Shown here piece after piece: positions 8,946 to 17,049 of a stretch of DNA of 64,000 bases. The stretch lies in assembly GCA_023417655.1 (NCBI GenBank), contig JAEZFD010000049.1, positions 1-64,000 on the forward strand. Reading direction: 5' to 3'. The notes beneath the pieces were generated by a model, which saw nothing but the letters and a program-made list of their open reading frames with translations, did no database searches and was not told the origin of the DNA. Positions within the stretch are counted from its first letter, which is position 1. Each line of letters opens with the position of its first letter. Source of the DNA: Planctomycetota bacterium. GTDB taxonomy: Bacteria; Planctomycetota; Planctomycetia; Planctomycetales; Planctomycetaceae. Made by a program: the position numbers and the translations under genes.

Positions 8946-9773
8946 ATGATGTTGGACGCTGGCCAGCTCAGCGGAGTGATGGCGACTCCGTTGATTACGC
9001 TTTATGCCCGAGCGGAAGAGAGCCAAAGGCCTGATTCGTTGCTGCGCGACCATGCCGCCGCTCAAGCTGTGAAGATGCTGGACGTCGACTTCGCTCCGCT
9101 CAAGCTCCCGAATGATGGAGTTGTCGCTCTTGCAATTCGGGCAGACGTTCTGGATCAATGGGTCCGTGAGTTTCTGCACAGGCATTCCAACGCCGTCGTG
9201 ATTCACCTCGGATGCGGTCTGGATACTCGTTACTTCCGACTCGCTCCTGGTGACTCGATTCGTTGGTACAACATCGATCTGCCGGAAGTCATGGCGATCC
9301 GCCGTGAAGTCTATCCTGCTTCCTCGGGGACGACGTCAATTGCAGCTTCTGTCACGACCGAAGACTGGCTGCGGGAGATCCCGAAGGATGCTCCGACTCT
9401 CGTTGTGGCGGAAGGGCTCTTTCCATACCTGACGGAAGAGGAAGTTCGAGGGTTGCTGGCTCGGATTATCGCCCGATTCCCGCATGGAGAGATTCTCTTT
9501 GACGCCTATAACCGCTGGGGAATCCGGCTGCTGGGGTGGCACTCCTCTATCCGAGCGACGGGGGCAAGACTGAAATGGTCTCTGGATGAGGGCCGTCGAT
9601 TAGAACGCTGGAATCCGCGCCTCCATCTGCTGACAGAAACGACTCACTATTCCACCGAGCAGTTAGCGAGGCTTTCTGTCTGGGCGAGAGCAGCGCAGCG
9701 AATCCCCTTTTTTCACCGGATGGGGCGGCTGTTGCGATATGAATTCGGGGAACCGAACAGTGAACCAAGCTGA
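8946..9773 (+). CDS. Class I SAM-dependent methyltransferase (LCMT/Ppm-like)
   Basis: A protein of about 275 residues in the leucine carboxyl methyltransferase/polyketide O-methyltransferase family. Seen: an N-terminal TPLITLYARAEES helix typical of this group, SAM motif I VVIHLGCGLDTRYFR at about 84-98, YNIDLPEV (the acidic residue that binds the ribose) and VVAEGLFPYLTEEEV. The frame is open much further upstream, to 8505, but that part would overlap the divergent GT39 gene and has low-complexity composition. I therefore prefer ATG 8946 (or 8949) after AAAGGA; an ATG at 8769 is another option. The substrate is unknown. Homologues often methylate carboxyl or hydroxyl groups of small molecules. 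Confidence 0.83.
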   Translation: MMLDAGQLSGVMATPLITLYARAEESQRPDSLLRDHAAAQAVKMLDVDFAPLKLPNDGVVALAIRADVLDQWVREFLHRHSNAVVIHLGCGLDTRYFRLAPGDSIRWYNIDLPEVMAIRREVYPASSGTTSIAASVTTEDWLREIPKDAPTLVVAEGLFPYLTEEEVRGLLARIIARFPHGEILFDAYNRWGIRLLGWHSSIRATGARLKWSLDEGRRLERWNPRLHLLTETTHYSTEQLARLSVWARAAQRIPFFHRMGRLLRYEFGEPNSEPS

Positions 9774-9819
9774 GCGAGTCGAGCCGGTCGATTCTCATTG
9801 CCCGATCCGCTGATCCGCA

Positions 9820-11628
9820 CTACATCCAGCTGGAAGCACCCCAGCCGATGAGCATGCAGGCAATCGCCGCGATGAGTTGCCAGCTCACTGCCGAGGGTGA
9901 TTGATCTTCCTCGGTCAGCGTTGCAACAGAGGTCAACTGTTGCAGCCAGCGGGTAGGAATTTTTGAGACCATGGGGCGGAAAAGGCTCCGTTCCATTTGC
10001 AGGCACGCCCAGGCGACGAGGCTGCAGGTGCTCGCAATTCGCACTGCGAACAGGGGAGCGAGAGCAAAGTCCTCCTGAGCAAGCCGCCGCAAAGAATTCC
10101 TGTTTGGGATGGCACTCTCGGATGGGGGGCGATCCGGCCAGTGCCAGGCAACCGTCAGACCAATCAGAGTCGCCAGCGACATCACGACCGGAATCGGCAA
10201 TTGAATTCGATCCAGTGGAACTTTCAGGATCAGCGGGAGTGCAAACCACACGCCAGTAAAGACGCCTAAGGAGACCAGTCCCAATGCAACCCATCCGGAT
10301 CGGGTCACCAGATTGGGCTCAGCAGGAAGGTCGACTCGTTCTGGGGGATCTTGACCACGGAGACCCTGCAGCTCGCTAAAAACGGCCGTCGCAGTAAGGA
10401 TCTGAGCTATGAGAATGGCCCCAGCCAGCAGCATGGGATGAAGAGGTCCAATCTCCTCACTTCCGAAAGCCGCATTCAGAAGAAACTCCTGACCAATGAG
10501 ACCGCAGCACAACAGGCAGGCTGTAAGCTGGATGGCGATCGGAATCCGGGAAAGGTGACGTGGCGTCGGCAACTGTTCTACACCCAGGCAGAGGGCTGTC
10601 ACGAGGAGCATGACCATCATTGCCATGCCGGTCGAGGCGATGGCGGGGGCCGTTTCCAGACCTTGCCCGACCCAGATGATGCCGACTTGTGCTGCGGCCA
10701 GACTGAGCATGCGGCGGGGGCCCGTCACTCCGAAGACGGCCTGGATCCCGAGCAAGACCGCCGAGACTGCTCCCAGCCCAGTCAGCAACTGGTGAGTCTC
10801 GCGGAAGATTCCAAACATGGGGGACCATCTCAGCAAGAGCGCGGCCCCAAACCCGATCGAGTAAATTGCTGTCCACGCAGCGTCGCGGTAATCGCCTGCC
10901 GTGGAACGGGTCCAGGTCATGAGCGGAAACAAGCCGCAGCGAAGAATGAGTGACAGGATCAGAAAGAGATGAGCAGTCACAATCAGGGCGATCTGTTCCT
11001 GTCCCAGTTGCTTGAGCTCTTCGACGTTGCTCATCCCGGAGATTTGAGGGTCCTTCCAGACCTGACTCAAAAACAGCAGCCCGAACAGCCAGAGGAAGTC
11101 AGCGGCAGTGAACCACAGGAGGAGCACCCCTGGGCGAGTGCCTGAACGTTCTGCCTGGGTCTGTCTTGTGAGGACCAGACAAAGCAGCCAGCTGCAGAGC
11201 ATTTGACCGCCCCATTGCAGCCAGACGCCGTCGGCGCAGACGGCGACGACAGAGGCGGCAAACAGCCACAGGCCAGCAAAGTTCTCGCGGTATAGTCCTG
11301 ACGGGGTTTCACGCAGGCGGGGCCAGTGAAGCAACAGCACCGTGCTGGCTCCTGCGACGCAGCACCAGCACGCGGCCAGCCAGTCGATGTTACCCCAGGG
11401 GAGCCCGTGCAGGGTCCAGATCAGTCCGGTGACGCGATTTTCATCCTGTCGTTGCAGCCATGCGTCATACATCATGCTGGCTGACGTGACGAAGGCACTG
11501 CAGCTGACAATTCCCCAAAAGGTCTCAAACCGCAGTCGTGTTGGAGAGAAGAGGCTGGCAACGAGCAACTGAAATCCGGTGAGAACCGGCACCATCAACA
11601 GCGGCAGGAGAATCATTTCCGTCTGCAT
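9820..11628 (-). CDS. Orphan NuoL/MrpA-like membrane protein, degenerate
   Basis: A 602-residue protein with about 14-16 hydrophobic helices. Two stretches align by eye with the core of NuoL-type proton-translocating subunits: WLQWGGQMLCSWLLCLVL (136-153) against the TM5 segment, and LRCGLFPLMTWT (229-240) against the TM7 segment. The residues that carry protons in NuoL appear replaced: the TM5 glutamate by glycine (about 140), the TM7 lysine by arginine (R230), and the TM8 histidine by isoleucine (about 255). The usual GPTPVSALIHA loop is lost. No other complex I, Mrp or DabA gene is in the window. Either this is a very divergent antiporter-like subunit or a relative that no longer pumps protons. 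The family call is moderate; the loss of residues rests on a manual alignment. Confidence 0.66.
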   Translation of the reverse strand: MQTEMILLPLLMVPVLTGFQLLVASLFSPTRLRFETFWGIVSCSAFVTSASMMYDAWLQRQDENRVTGLIWTLHGLPWGNIDWLAACWCCVAGASTVLLLHWPRLRETPSGLYRENFAGLWLFAASVVAVCADGVWLQWGGQMLCSWLLCLVLTRQTQAERSGTRPGVLLLWFTAADFLWLFGLLFLSQVWKDPQISGMSNVEELKQLGQEQIALIVTAHLFLILSLILRCGLFPLMTWTRSTAGDYRDAAWTAIYSIGFGAALLLRWSPMFGIFRETHQLLTGLGAVSAVLLGIQAVFGVTGPRRMLSLAAAQVGIIWVGQGLETAPAIASTGMAMMVMLLVTALCLGVEQLPTPRHLSRIPIAIQLTACLLCCGLIGQEFLLNAAFGSEEIGPLHPMLLAGAILIAQILTATAVFSELQGLRGQDPPERVDLPAEPNLVTRSGWVALGLVSLGVFTGVWFALPLILKVPLDRIQLPIPVVMSLATLIGLTVAWHWPDRPPSESAIPNRNSLRRLAQEDFALAPLFAVRIASTCSLVAWACLQMERSLFRPMVSKIPTRWLQQLTSVATLTEEDQSPSAVSWQLIAAIACMLIGWGASSWM

Positions 11629-12339
11629 GCGGGCTTCGTTTCTGGTGTCCAGTCGCTTCGCAACGGTGTTTCGAGGAAAATCTGCCTTGTGTCAACTTCT
11701 TGCAACGTAACAGGTTGGAGTTGATTTAACTATAATTTGATTGCTTTATGCTTCCCATAATGAGTAAAATTTCGCCGCGTACGGTGTTTTTTCAAACTCG
11801 CGGATGCAGAGAATCATTCCGGTCTCTATGATTCTCGCCTCTGGAGGTCTGCGCCGAACCTCTGCGCCCGTGAAGCCTGAATTGTTCAACTTTCTGTTGA
11901 TTCAGTCAGGTCTGCGGGTTGTGAGACTGCCGTCGACCCTCCTCCAGACCAGTTCAGGTGTCTCCGGAATCGGCGTCAGAGGGCAATACGCCGACCCGGA
12001 TGCGCATCACTGATCGGCTGAGAGGTTTCCATAACAGGTCCGTCAATCGAGCTCTAAGCCAGAGCGGACCCCATGCTGGATTCACCTTGCCAGAGCCCCG
12101 GCCATTGATCTCGTGACCAATCACAGATCACCGGTGAGTACTGGTCCGGAGAGCAGATTTCTCCATCTCCTGATGTTTCTTCGGGAGAGAGGAACCGGTT
12201 GTGTTCGCCTTCGCGGACAGAACTGACGTGAAATGAGATGACATCGACAGCCGGGGTCCCGACCAGCGTCCGCAAGGTTGCAACGCTGGTTCGCAAGAGA
12301 GTCGGAACCGCTTCAGATTTTAACAGAACGTTGATTCCT
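11629..12339. other. Long divergent intergenic region before typA
   Basis: About 710 bp without a gene I can support. It is AT-rich at 11700-11775 and contains plus-strand TTGCTT (11741-11746) and TAAAAT (11765-11770) separated by 18 bp, a plausible sigma-70 promoter, plus an isolated TATAAT at 11731-11736. The rest, 11780-12339, would then be a very long leader for typA. It could hold a regulatory RNA, but I recognise no known riboswitch. Confidence 0.4.
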
Positions 12340-14160
12340 ATGCGTCGCGAAGAGATTCGGAATATCGCCATCATTGCACACGTCGACCACGGCAAAACTA
12401 CGCTGGTCGACGCCCTTCTGCGCCAGAGCGGGCAGTTCCGCGATTCCCAGTTACAGCAGACCTGCATTCTCGACTCCAACGAACTGGAGCGCGAACGTGG
12501 GATCACGATTCTGTCGAAGAACATTGCTGTGCAGTACAAAGGCGTGAAAATCAACATCATCGACACGCCGGGTCACTCCGACTTCGGAGGAGAGGTCGAA
12601 CGCGTATTGAAGATGGCTGACGGGGCTCTGATTCTCGTCGACGCCTTCGAAGGGCCAAAGCCGCAGACCCGATTCGTGCTCACAAAGGCACTCGAAGTTG
12701 GGCTGCAGCCGATCATTGTGGTGAACAAGATCGACAAGAACGATGCCCGTCCGGAAGACGTGGTTCTTGAAACGATTCACCTGATTGAAGAATTGGGCTA
12801 CGAAGGCTCTCTGGACATTCCTTACGTCTTCGCCAGCGGTCGTGCAGGTTACGCCTCGCATGACCCGGCTGCCCGTGAAGGAAACATGGTTCCCCTGCTG
12901 GACATGGTGCTCGAGCACATCCCAGGGCCAGTGGCAAATGTTGAAGAGCCGTTCCAGATGATGGTGACCAGTCTTTCCTGGTCAGAGTACGTCGGACGAA
13001 TCATCGTCGGACGGATCAATAACGGCACCGTGAAGGTGAATTCAAAGGTCTCGATTCTGAAGGCCGACGGTAAGGTCATTAACACGACCGTCGAAAAGGT
13101 CGAACTCTTCGATAAGTTGGGGAAAATCGAAGCCGAGGAAGCCACCGCGGGCGACATCGTTGCACTCACCGGATTGGGCGAAGCAGAAATCGGTGATACT
13201 GTGACCGATCCAGCCGCTCCCATTCCGTTGCCGCGAATTGAAGTGGATGAGCCGACACTTTCGATGGTCTTCACCATCAACTCGTCTCCCTTGACCGGCC
13301 GTAGCGGCGGCAAGTTTCTCACAAGTCGCCACCTGCGTGAGCGCCTGACCAAGGAACTGCAGTCGAATGTGGCTCTGCGAGTCGAAGACGGGGAAACCAA
13401 AGATATCTTCAAGGTCTCGGGACGCGGCTTGCTGCACCTCTCGATTCTGATCGAGACCATGCGGCGAGAAGGGTTTGAACTTTCCGTCGGAAAGCCGGAA
13501 GTCATCCGTAAGCAGATTGACGGCAAATGGCACGAGCCGTTTGAAATCCTCGAAGTTGACGTTCCGTCACAAGACGTGGGGACCGTGATTGAAGTTGTCT
13601 CGCAGCGCAAGGGGCAGATGAAGGAAATGACCGGCGGTCAGGGAACGCATTCTCACCTGGTCTTCGAAATCCCTGCTCGCGGACTGATCGGATTGCGAAC
13701 CCGATTGTTGAACGCAACCAAAGGCGAAGCGGTGATGCACCACCGGTTCGACTCATACCGTCAGCTGGAAGGGGACATTCCCCGCCGTAAGAACGGTGTG
13801 CTGGTCTCGCAGGATGTCGGCAAGGCAACTGCCTATGCACTCTTCAAACTGCAGGAGCGGTCGGAACTGTTCGTCGCTCCGGGGACCGACATTTACGAAG
13901 GGATGATTGTCGGTGAAAACAGCCGCGACAACGATCTGGTCGTGAACCCTGTTCGTGAAAAGAAACTGACGAACATGCGGGCGTCCGGTTCGGACGAAAA
14001 CATGATCCTTGCACCACCACGTGATCTGTCGCTGGAAATGGCTCTCGAGTACATCGAGTCCGACGAGTACGTGGAAGTGACTCCGAAGGGGATTCGACTG
14101 CGGAAGATCTGGTTGAGCGAAACCGACCGGAAGCGCAGCAACCGCGTCGCCGCTTCCTGA
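12340..14160 (+). CDS. typA: Ribosome-associated GTPase TypA/BipA
   Basis: A 606-residue translational GTPase of the EF-G-like family, acting in ribosome assembly and stress adaptation. The G domain opens with IRNIAIIAHVDHGKTTLVDAL (G1 GHVDHGKT form, here AHVDHGKT), then G2 RERGITILSKN, G3 DTPGHSDFGGEVER and G4 NKIDK. Then come domain II, the domain III/V-like regions (SGRGLLHLSILIETMRREG) and the BipA-specific C-terminal domain ending YVEVTPKGIRLRK. Length is normal for BipA. The start is set at the methionine directly before the G domain; no Shine-Dalgarno is visible, and an in-frame ATG at 12238 would add a 34-residue extension of unlikely composition. A strong terminator follows at 14210-14252. 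Confidence 0.96.
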   Translation: MRREEIRNIAIIAHVDHGKTTLVDALLRQSGQFRDSQLQQTCILDSNELERERGITILSKNIAVQYKGVKINIIDTPGHSDFGGEVERVLKMADGALILVDAFEGPKPQTRFVLTKALEVGLQPIIVVNKIDKNDARPEDVVLETIHLIEELGYEGSLDIPYVFASGRAGYASHDPAAREGNMVPLLDMVLEHIPGPVANVEEPFQMMVTSLSWSEYVGRIIVGRINNGTVKVNSKVSILKADGKVINTTVEKVELFDKLGKIEAEEATAGDIVALTGLGEAEIGDTVTDPAAPIPLPRIEVDEPTLSMVFTINSSPLTGRSGGKFLTSRHLRERLTKELQSNVALRVEDGETKDIFKVSGRGLLHLSILIETMRREGFELSVGKPEVIRKQIDGKWHEPFEILEVDVPSQDVGTVIEVVSQRKGQMKEMTGGQGTHSHLVFEIPARGLIGLRTRLLNATKGEAVMHHRFDSYRQLEGDIPRRKNGVLVSQDVGKATAYALFKLQERSELFVAPGTDIYEGMIVGENSRDNDLVVNPVREKKLTNMRASGSDENMILAPPRDLSLEMALEYIESDEYVEVTPKGIRLRKIWLSETDRKRSNRVAAS

Positions 14161-14209
14161 TCCGGCCCGCTTCCTGACCTCAGGGGCCAGTTAAATTTGC
14201 AATGCGATC

Positions 14210-14252
14210 AACGAGCTGCGTTCCTCATCCGGGACGCAGCTCGTTCTGTTTT
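14210..14252 (+). terminator. Rho-independent terminator after typA
   Basis: A perfect 12-bp stem (AACGAGCTGCGT at 14210-14221 with ACGCAGCTCGTT at 14234-14245) and a 12-base loop are followed by CTGTTTT. It lies about 50 bp after the typA stop and should end that transcript before hemP. Confidence 0.85.
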
Positions 14253-14485
14253 ACCCCCTCCGAAAATGCAATTCACCAGCGAACCTGCCTGTGATCACAA
14301 TTCATTTCCTGACGGGTCTTCACCGTGGCTGAGGGCGAACCTCGAACTATTGCTCATGCGCACCGCAGTAGGGAGGTCGGCTTCCATGCGGTGTTTCGAA
14401 AAGCGGCAACCTCAGAAGAGTATTGAGTTTGTGCTGAATTCAGTGCCTGGAAGGCTGGGAGAAAATCCACGCGGGAAAGATTGAT
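14253..14485. other. Intergenic between typA terminator and hemP promoter
   Basis: Some 230 bp with no supported gene. It probably only separates the typA terminator from the hemP promoter. Confidence 0.4.
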
Positions 14486-14513
14486 TTGAAATTGAGACTC
14501 AGTTTCATATACT
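14486..14513 (+). promoter_or_regulatory. hemP promoter with Fur-box-like operator
   Basis: TTGAAA (14486-14491) and TATACT (14508-14513) with a 16-bp spacer form a good sigma-70 promoter. From 14487 to 14507 the sequence is a 21-bp palindrome matching its reverse complement at 18 positions (TGAAA at one end, TTTCA at the other, TTGAGACTCA in the middle). The inner part resembles the classical Fur box in its ATGAGAATCATTCTCAT form (13 of 17 positions). Because the palindrome fills the gap between -35 and -10, a bound dimer would block RNA polymerase. The Fur assignment is inferred from the downstream hemP gene plus the match. Confidence 0.65.
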
Positions 14514-14553
14514 GCCTTTCGTTCTGCTCGCCTCTACTTCCGAGTGTGCCGAT

Positions 14554-14733
14554 ATGTCTGAGAAGCCTGAATCCACACCGCAACCTGAGCCCGCTGCCAG
14601 TCCGGTCCGATCTCCGATTCAGATCAATTCCACGGACCTTTTCCAGGGAAGTCGGGAAGTTTCAATCCTGCATGGTCAGGAGTTTTATCGCCTGCGCCTG
14701 ACAAAGAGCGGGAAACTCATCCTGCATAAATAA
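14554..14733 (+). CDS. hemP: Hemin uptake protein HemP
   Basis: A 59-codon gene read directly from the sequence. The N-terminal 25 residues are Pro/Glu/Ser-rich. The conserved HemP part follows, with SREVSILHGQEFYRLRLT and then SGKLILHK at the very end. HemP/HmuP family proteins are small cytoplasmic proteins linked with haem uptake; in some proteobacteria they act as co-activators of haem transport genes. Here no TonB receptor or haem ABC transporter is adjacent, so its partners are elsewhere. The promoter about 40 bp upstream carries a Fur-box-like palindrome, consistent with induction under iron starvation. The ribosome-binding site is weak. A longer frame-shifted reading from 14486 is a shadow of this gene. 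Confidence 0.87.
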   Translation: MSEKPESTPQPEPAASPVRSPIQINSTDLFQGSREVSILHGQEFYRLRLTKSGKLILHK

Positions 14734-14977
14734 GTTCACAGGTGCTGCATCGGTCCGGCATTCGAGATCAGCGTCCTTCTCCTTTGTGGAGAGAAACTGT
14801 ACGGGGGGCGGTTGCTTCGGGAGTTCGCCATTGTCCGGCCAGAGCCCGTGAGTAGACTGATTTGGATCTGGCAGGTGATTTGAGAGGTGTTCAAGGCTTC
14901 CCAGGTTGAATTGGTTCGATCCCGAGAGTGGGTGAGTCGCCTGTTCCTGCCAAATTCAAAAGCAAGGAGAGTGGTGT

Positions 14978-15559
14978 ATGAGGAACCTGTCTGCTTTGTG
15001 TCTGGCTCTGGCGTGGTCAACAATCTCTCTGTGTACAGCTCCCGTCGCGAGTGCGGCGGAAGCGTACGCAATCGACGGAGCGCACAGCGCAGTCGCTTTC
15101 AAGATCTCCCACCTCGGCTTGTCGTGGACGCATGGCCGCTTTAATGAACTGACCGGCGAGTTCGTTATTGATGCGGCTGATCCTGCTAAGACTTCGATCA
15201 ATGTCGAAATCAAGGCCGACTCGATCGATACCGGTAACAAGATGCGGGACGACCACTTGAAGAGCCCGGACTTTCTGAACACGAAAGAGTTTCCGCTGGT
15301 GACCTTTAAGAGTACAGCCGTCCAGCCGATTCAAAATGGCTATCGTGTTACAGGCGACTTCACTCTGCATGGAGTGACGAAAGCGTTGACGTTCGACCTG
15401 GTCGGTGGGAGGACGGGTGAGTTTCCTCAGGGAGTCCACCGAACGGGGTACTCGACCGAGTTGAAGCTTAAGCGTTCTGAATATGGAATCGACAAGATGC
15501 TGGATCTGATTGGTGATGATGTCTACATCAACATCAGCTTCGAAGGGACACGCAAGTAA
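14978..15559 (+). CDS. Exported YceI-family lipocalin-like protein
   Basis: A 193-residue protein of the YceI family, beta-barrel proteins of the periplasm that bind polyisoprenoid chains. Residues 1-27 are a Sec signal peptide with cleavage expected after ASA (before AEAYAIDGAHS). Family landmarks are YAIDGAHSAVAFKISHLG at the start of the mature protein, VEIKADSIDTGNKMRDDHL, FPLVTFKST, VTGDFTLHGVTKALTFDL and YGIDKMLDLIGDDVYINI at the end. Length is typical. AAGGAGAG upstream gives a good ribosome-binding site. It lies alone between hemP and the convergent sialidase-like gene; the isoprenoid ligand is unknown. Confidence 0.93.
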   Translation: MRNLSALCLALAWSTISLCTAPVASAAEAYAIDGAHSAVAFKISHLGLSWTHGRFNELTGEFVIDAADPAKTSINVEIKADSIDTGNKMRDDHLKSPDFLNTKEFPLVTFKSTAVQPIQNGYRVTGDFTLHGVTKALTFDLVGGRTGEFPQGVHRTGYSTELKLKRSEYGIDKMLDLIGDDVYINISFEGTRK

Positions 15560-15688
15560 GACAGGCAGCACAATAAGGCACTCGCCAGGGGAGTGCGAAT
15601 ATCGTCACTGCGACGCCGCGCTCCTCATGGCAGACCCGCTTTGAAAGAGAGCAGATTCAGTGAATCAGTGGTCCACTTCGGCTTCGAT

Positions 15689-16861
15689 TTACTTCTGTTC
15701 TGCGAGTAATTGATCCAGCTCTTTCATTGAGAAACGAACCGCGACGACCGAGTTCTTCTCCTCTGGATTGAGGGCGACATAAGTGGTCGCCACCAGATGA
15801 CCGTCAGGCAGCAGTTCGAGGCCGGGGTAACCAGTGTCGCCCCGACGGCCGCAGTGATGCAGCAGCTTCACGCGATAGGCGCCGTCACGGCCGGCAACGA
15901 TATCCTCGTATGTTCCGACCCAGCCGACGAAATGTCCTTTCGTCGGTCCCTCGGCTTGATCACGAAACACGACGACCAGCCTGCCGTCTGGTGTATAGCG
16001 TGGCATGTGGCGGTCCCCGGTCAGTCCGGCAGGAAGCTCCTTCGGCGGTGACCATGTCTTGCCTTCGTCATCGCTGGTGATGTACAGCGAATTCCAGATT
16101 CTTTTGTTTTCGCGAATCAGCATCAGCAGCTGTTTGCCGTCAGGGGAACGAATGACCGCCGGCTCGCAGGGATAGCCGCCTATGAGCGTGCAGACAGGAT
16201 GCGAATCCCCCCAGGTCAGTCCGCCATCGGTGGAAGCACTTTGCCAAATGGAGCGGGGAGTCTTGTCTTCACGTTCAGAGACGAGTTCATCTGAACTCCC
16301 TCGGTGATACCACATCAGCCACTTCTTCCCTCCTTCGACTGCTTCGACGCTGATCGGGGCGACGATTGTCTTCAATCCATTGGGCTGCATCGGCGAGAAC
16401 GTCTTTCCGTCGTCCAGAGAGATGGATTGATACATCGCCCCATTTCCGGCGAAGACGAACAGCCTCGCGATGCCGTCAGGCCCGACGATTCGGTGGAGTG
16501 TCGGGCAATTGATGACCTTCTTCCAGTTCTCAGGAACGGGCAAAAGGTCGCTCCATGTGCGACCGCCGTCCTCGCTTTTGGAGAGCGGTCCGCAAACTCC
16601 CCCGTGGTTATAGGTCCAGGCGGCGAAGATCGTTTTTCCGTCCGGCATCAGGATGGTGTGGGGATGCCCCTGATACGTCTCTTTGGTCCCCTGCGCAATG
16701 ATGGACTGCCGCGAACGGTCGTTCGAGATATCAACAATCGGAAGGTGGCAGGTTTTGTCTCGCTCAGGTTTCAAAACTTCTGTTTCTGCGGCGATCAGGA
16801 GATCTGCAACGCTGAGAAGACAGAGGGAAGTGATTGCGCAAAGCGATGTTCTCCAGAGCAT
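15689..16861 (-). CDS. Exported sialidase-like (BNR/Asp-box) protein
   Basis: A 390-residue six-bladed beta-propeller protein of the exo-alpha-sialidase/BNR group. Four Asp-boxes are visible: SEDGGRTWSD, SLDDGKTFSP, STDGGLTWGD and SDDEGKTWSP. Late in the chain, TGYPGLELLPDGHLVATTY fits the usual family ending. A signal peptide (MLWRTSLCAITSLCLLSVAD, cut near LIAAE) marks it as exported. The start is set at 16861 because AGGA lies about nine bases upstream; a longer frame to 16930 would put a leucine/lysine-rich segment before the signal. Planctomycetes carry many such proteins, and true sialidase activity is not shown by the Asp-boxes alone. The MFS gene upstream is on the same strand but separated by a terminator. 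Confidence 0.85.
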   Translation of the reverse strand: MLWRTSLCAITSLCLLSVADLLIAAETEVLKPERDKTCHLPIVDISNDRSRQSIIAQGTKETYQGHPHTILMPDGKTIFAAWTYNHGGVCGPLSKSEDGGRTWSDLLPVPENWKKVINCPTLHRIVGPDGIARLFVFAGNGAMYQSISLDDGKTFSPMQPNGLKTIVAPISVEAVEGGKKWLMWYHRGSSDELVSEREDKTPRSIWQSASTDGGLTWGDSHPVCTLIGGYPCEPAVIRSPDGKQLLMLIRENKRIWNSLYITSDDEGKTWSPPKELPAGLTGDRHMPRYTPDGRLVVVFRDQAEGPTKGHFVGWVGTYEDIVAGRDGAYRVKLLHHCGRRGDTGYPGLELLPDGHLVATTYVALNPEEKNSVVAVRFSMKELDQLLAEQK

Positions 16862-16961
16862 CTCACATTTCCTGAACAGAAGTAATAAATATTTCTGGAT
16901 GAATAATAATTTATTGAAGAGAGAATGCAAAGGGACGGGTCATCGGGAGCGGCTTCCAATG

Positions 16962-16996
16962 AAAAAAGCCGGAGAGGAAATTCATCCTCTCCGGCT
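16962..16996 (-). terminator. Rho-independent terminator after the MFS gene
   Basis: A perfect 12-bp stem (16967-16978 with 16985-16996, AGCCGGAGAGGA and its complement) and a 6-base loop. Read on the minus strand the hairpin is followed by TTTTTTC. It sits 54 bp past the MFS stop and separates it from the sialidase-like gene. Confidence 0.9.
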
Positions 16997-17049
16997 CGTC
17001 GTTTTGTTGACCTGTCACCGGCGTCGGGGGTGACAGACAGGACTCGTCG

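Noticed and set aside
12238..12339. N-terminal extension of typA by 34 codons
   Set aside because: Unlike any TypA start; the G domain of the family begins a few residues after the chosen methionine.
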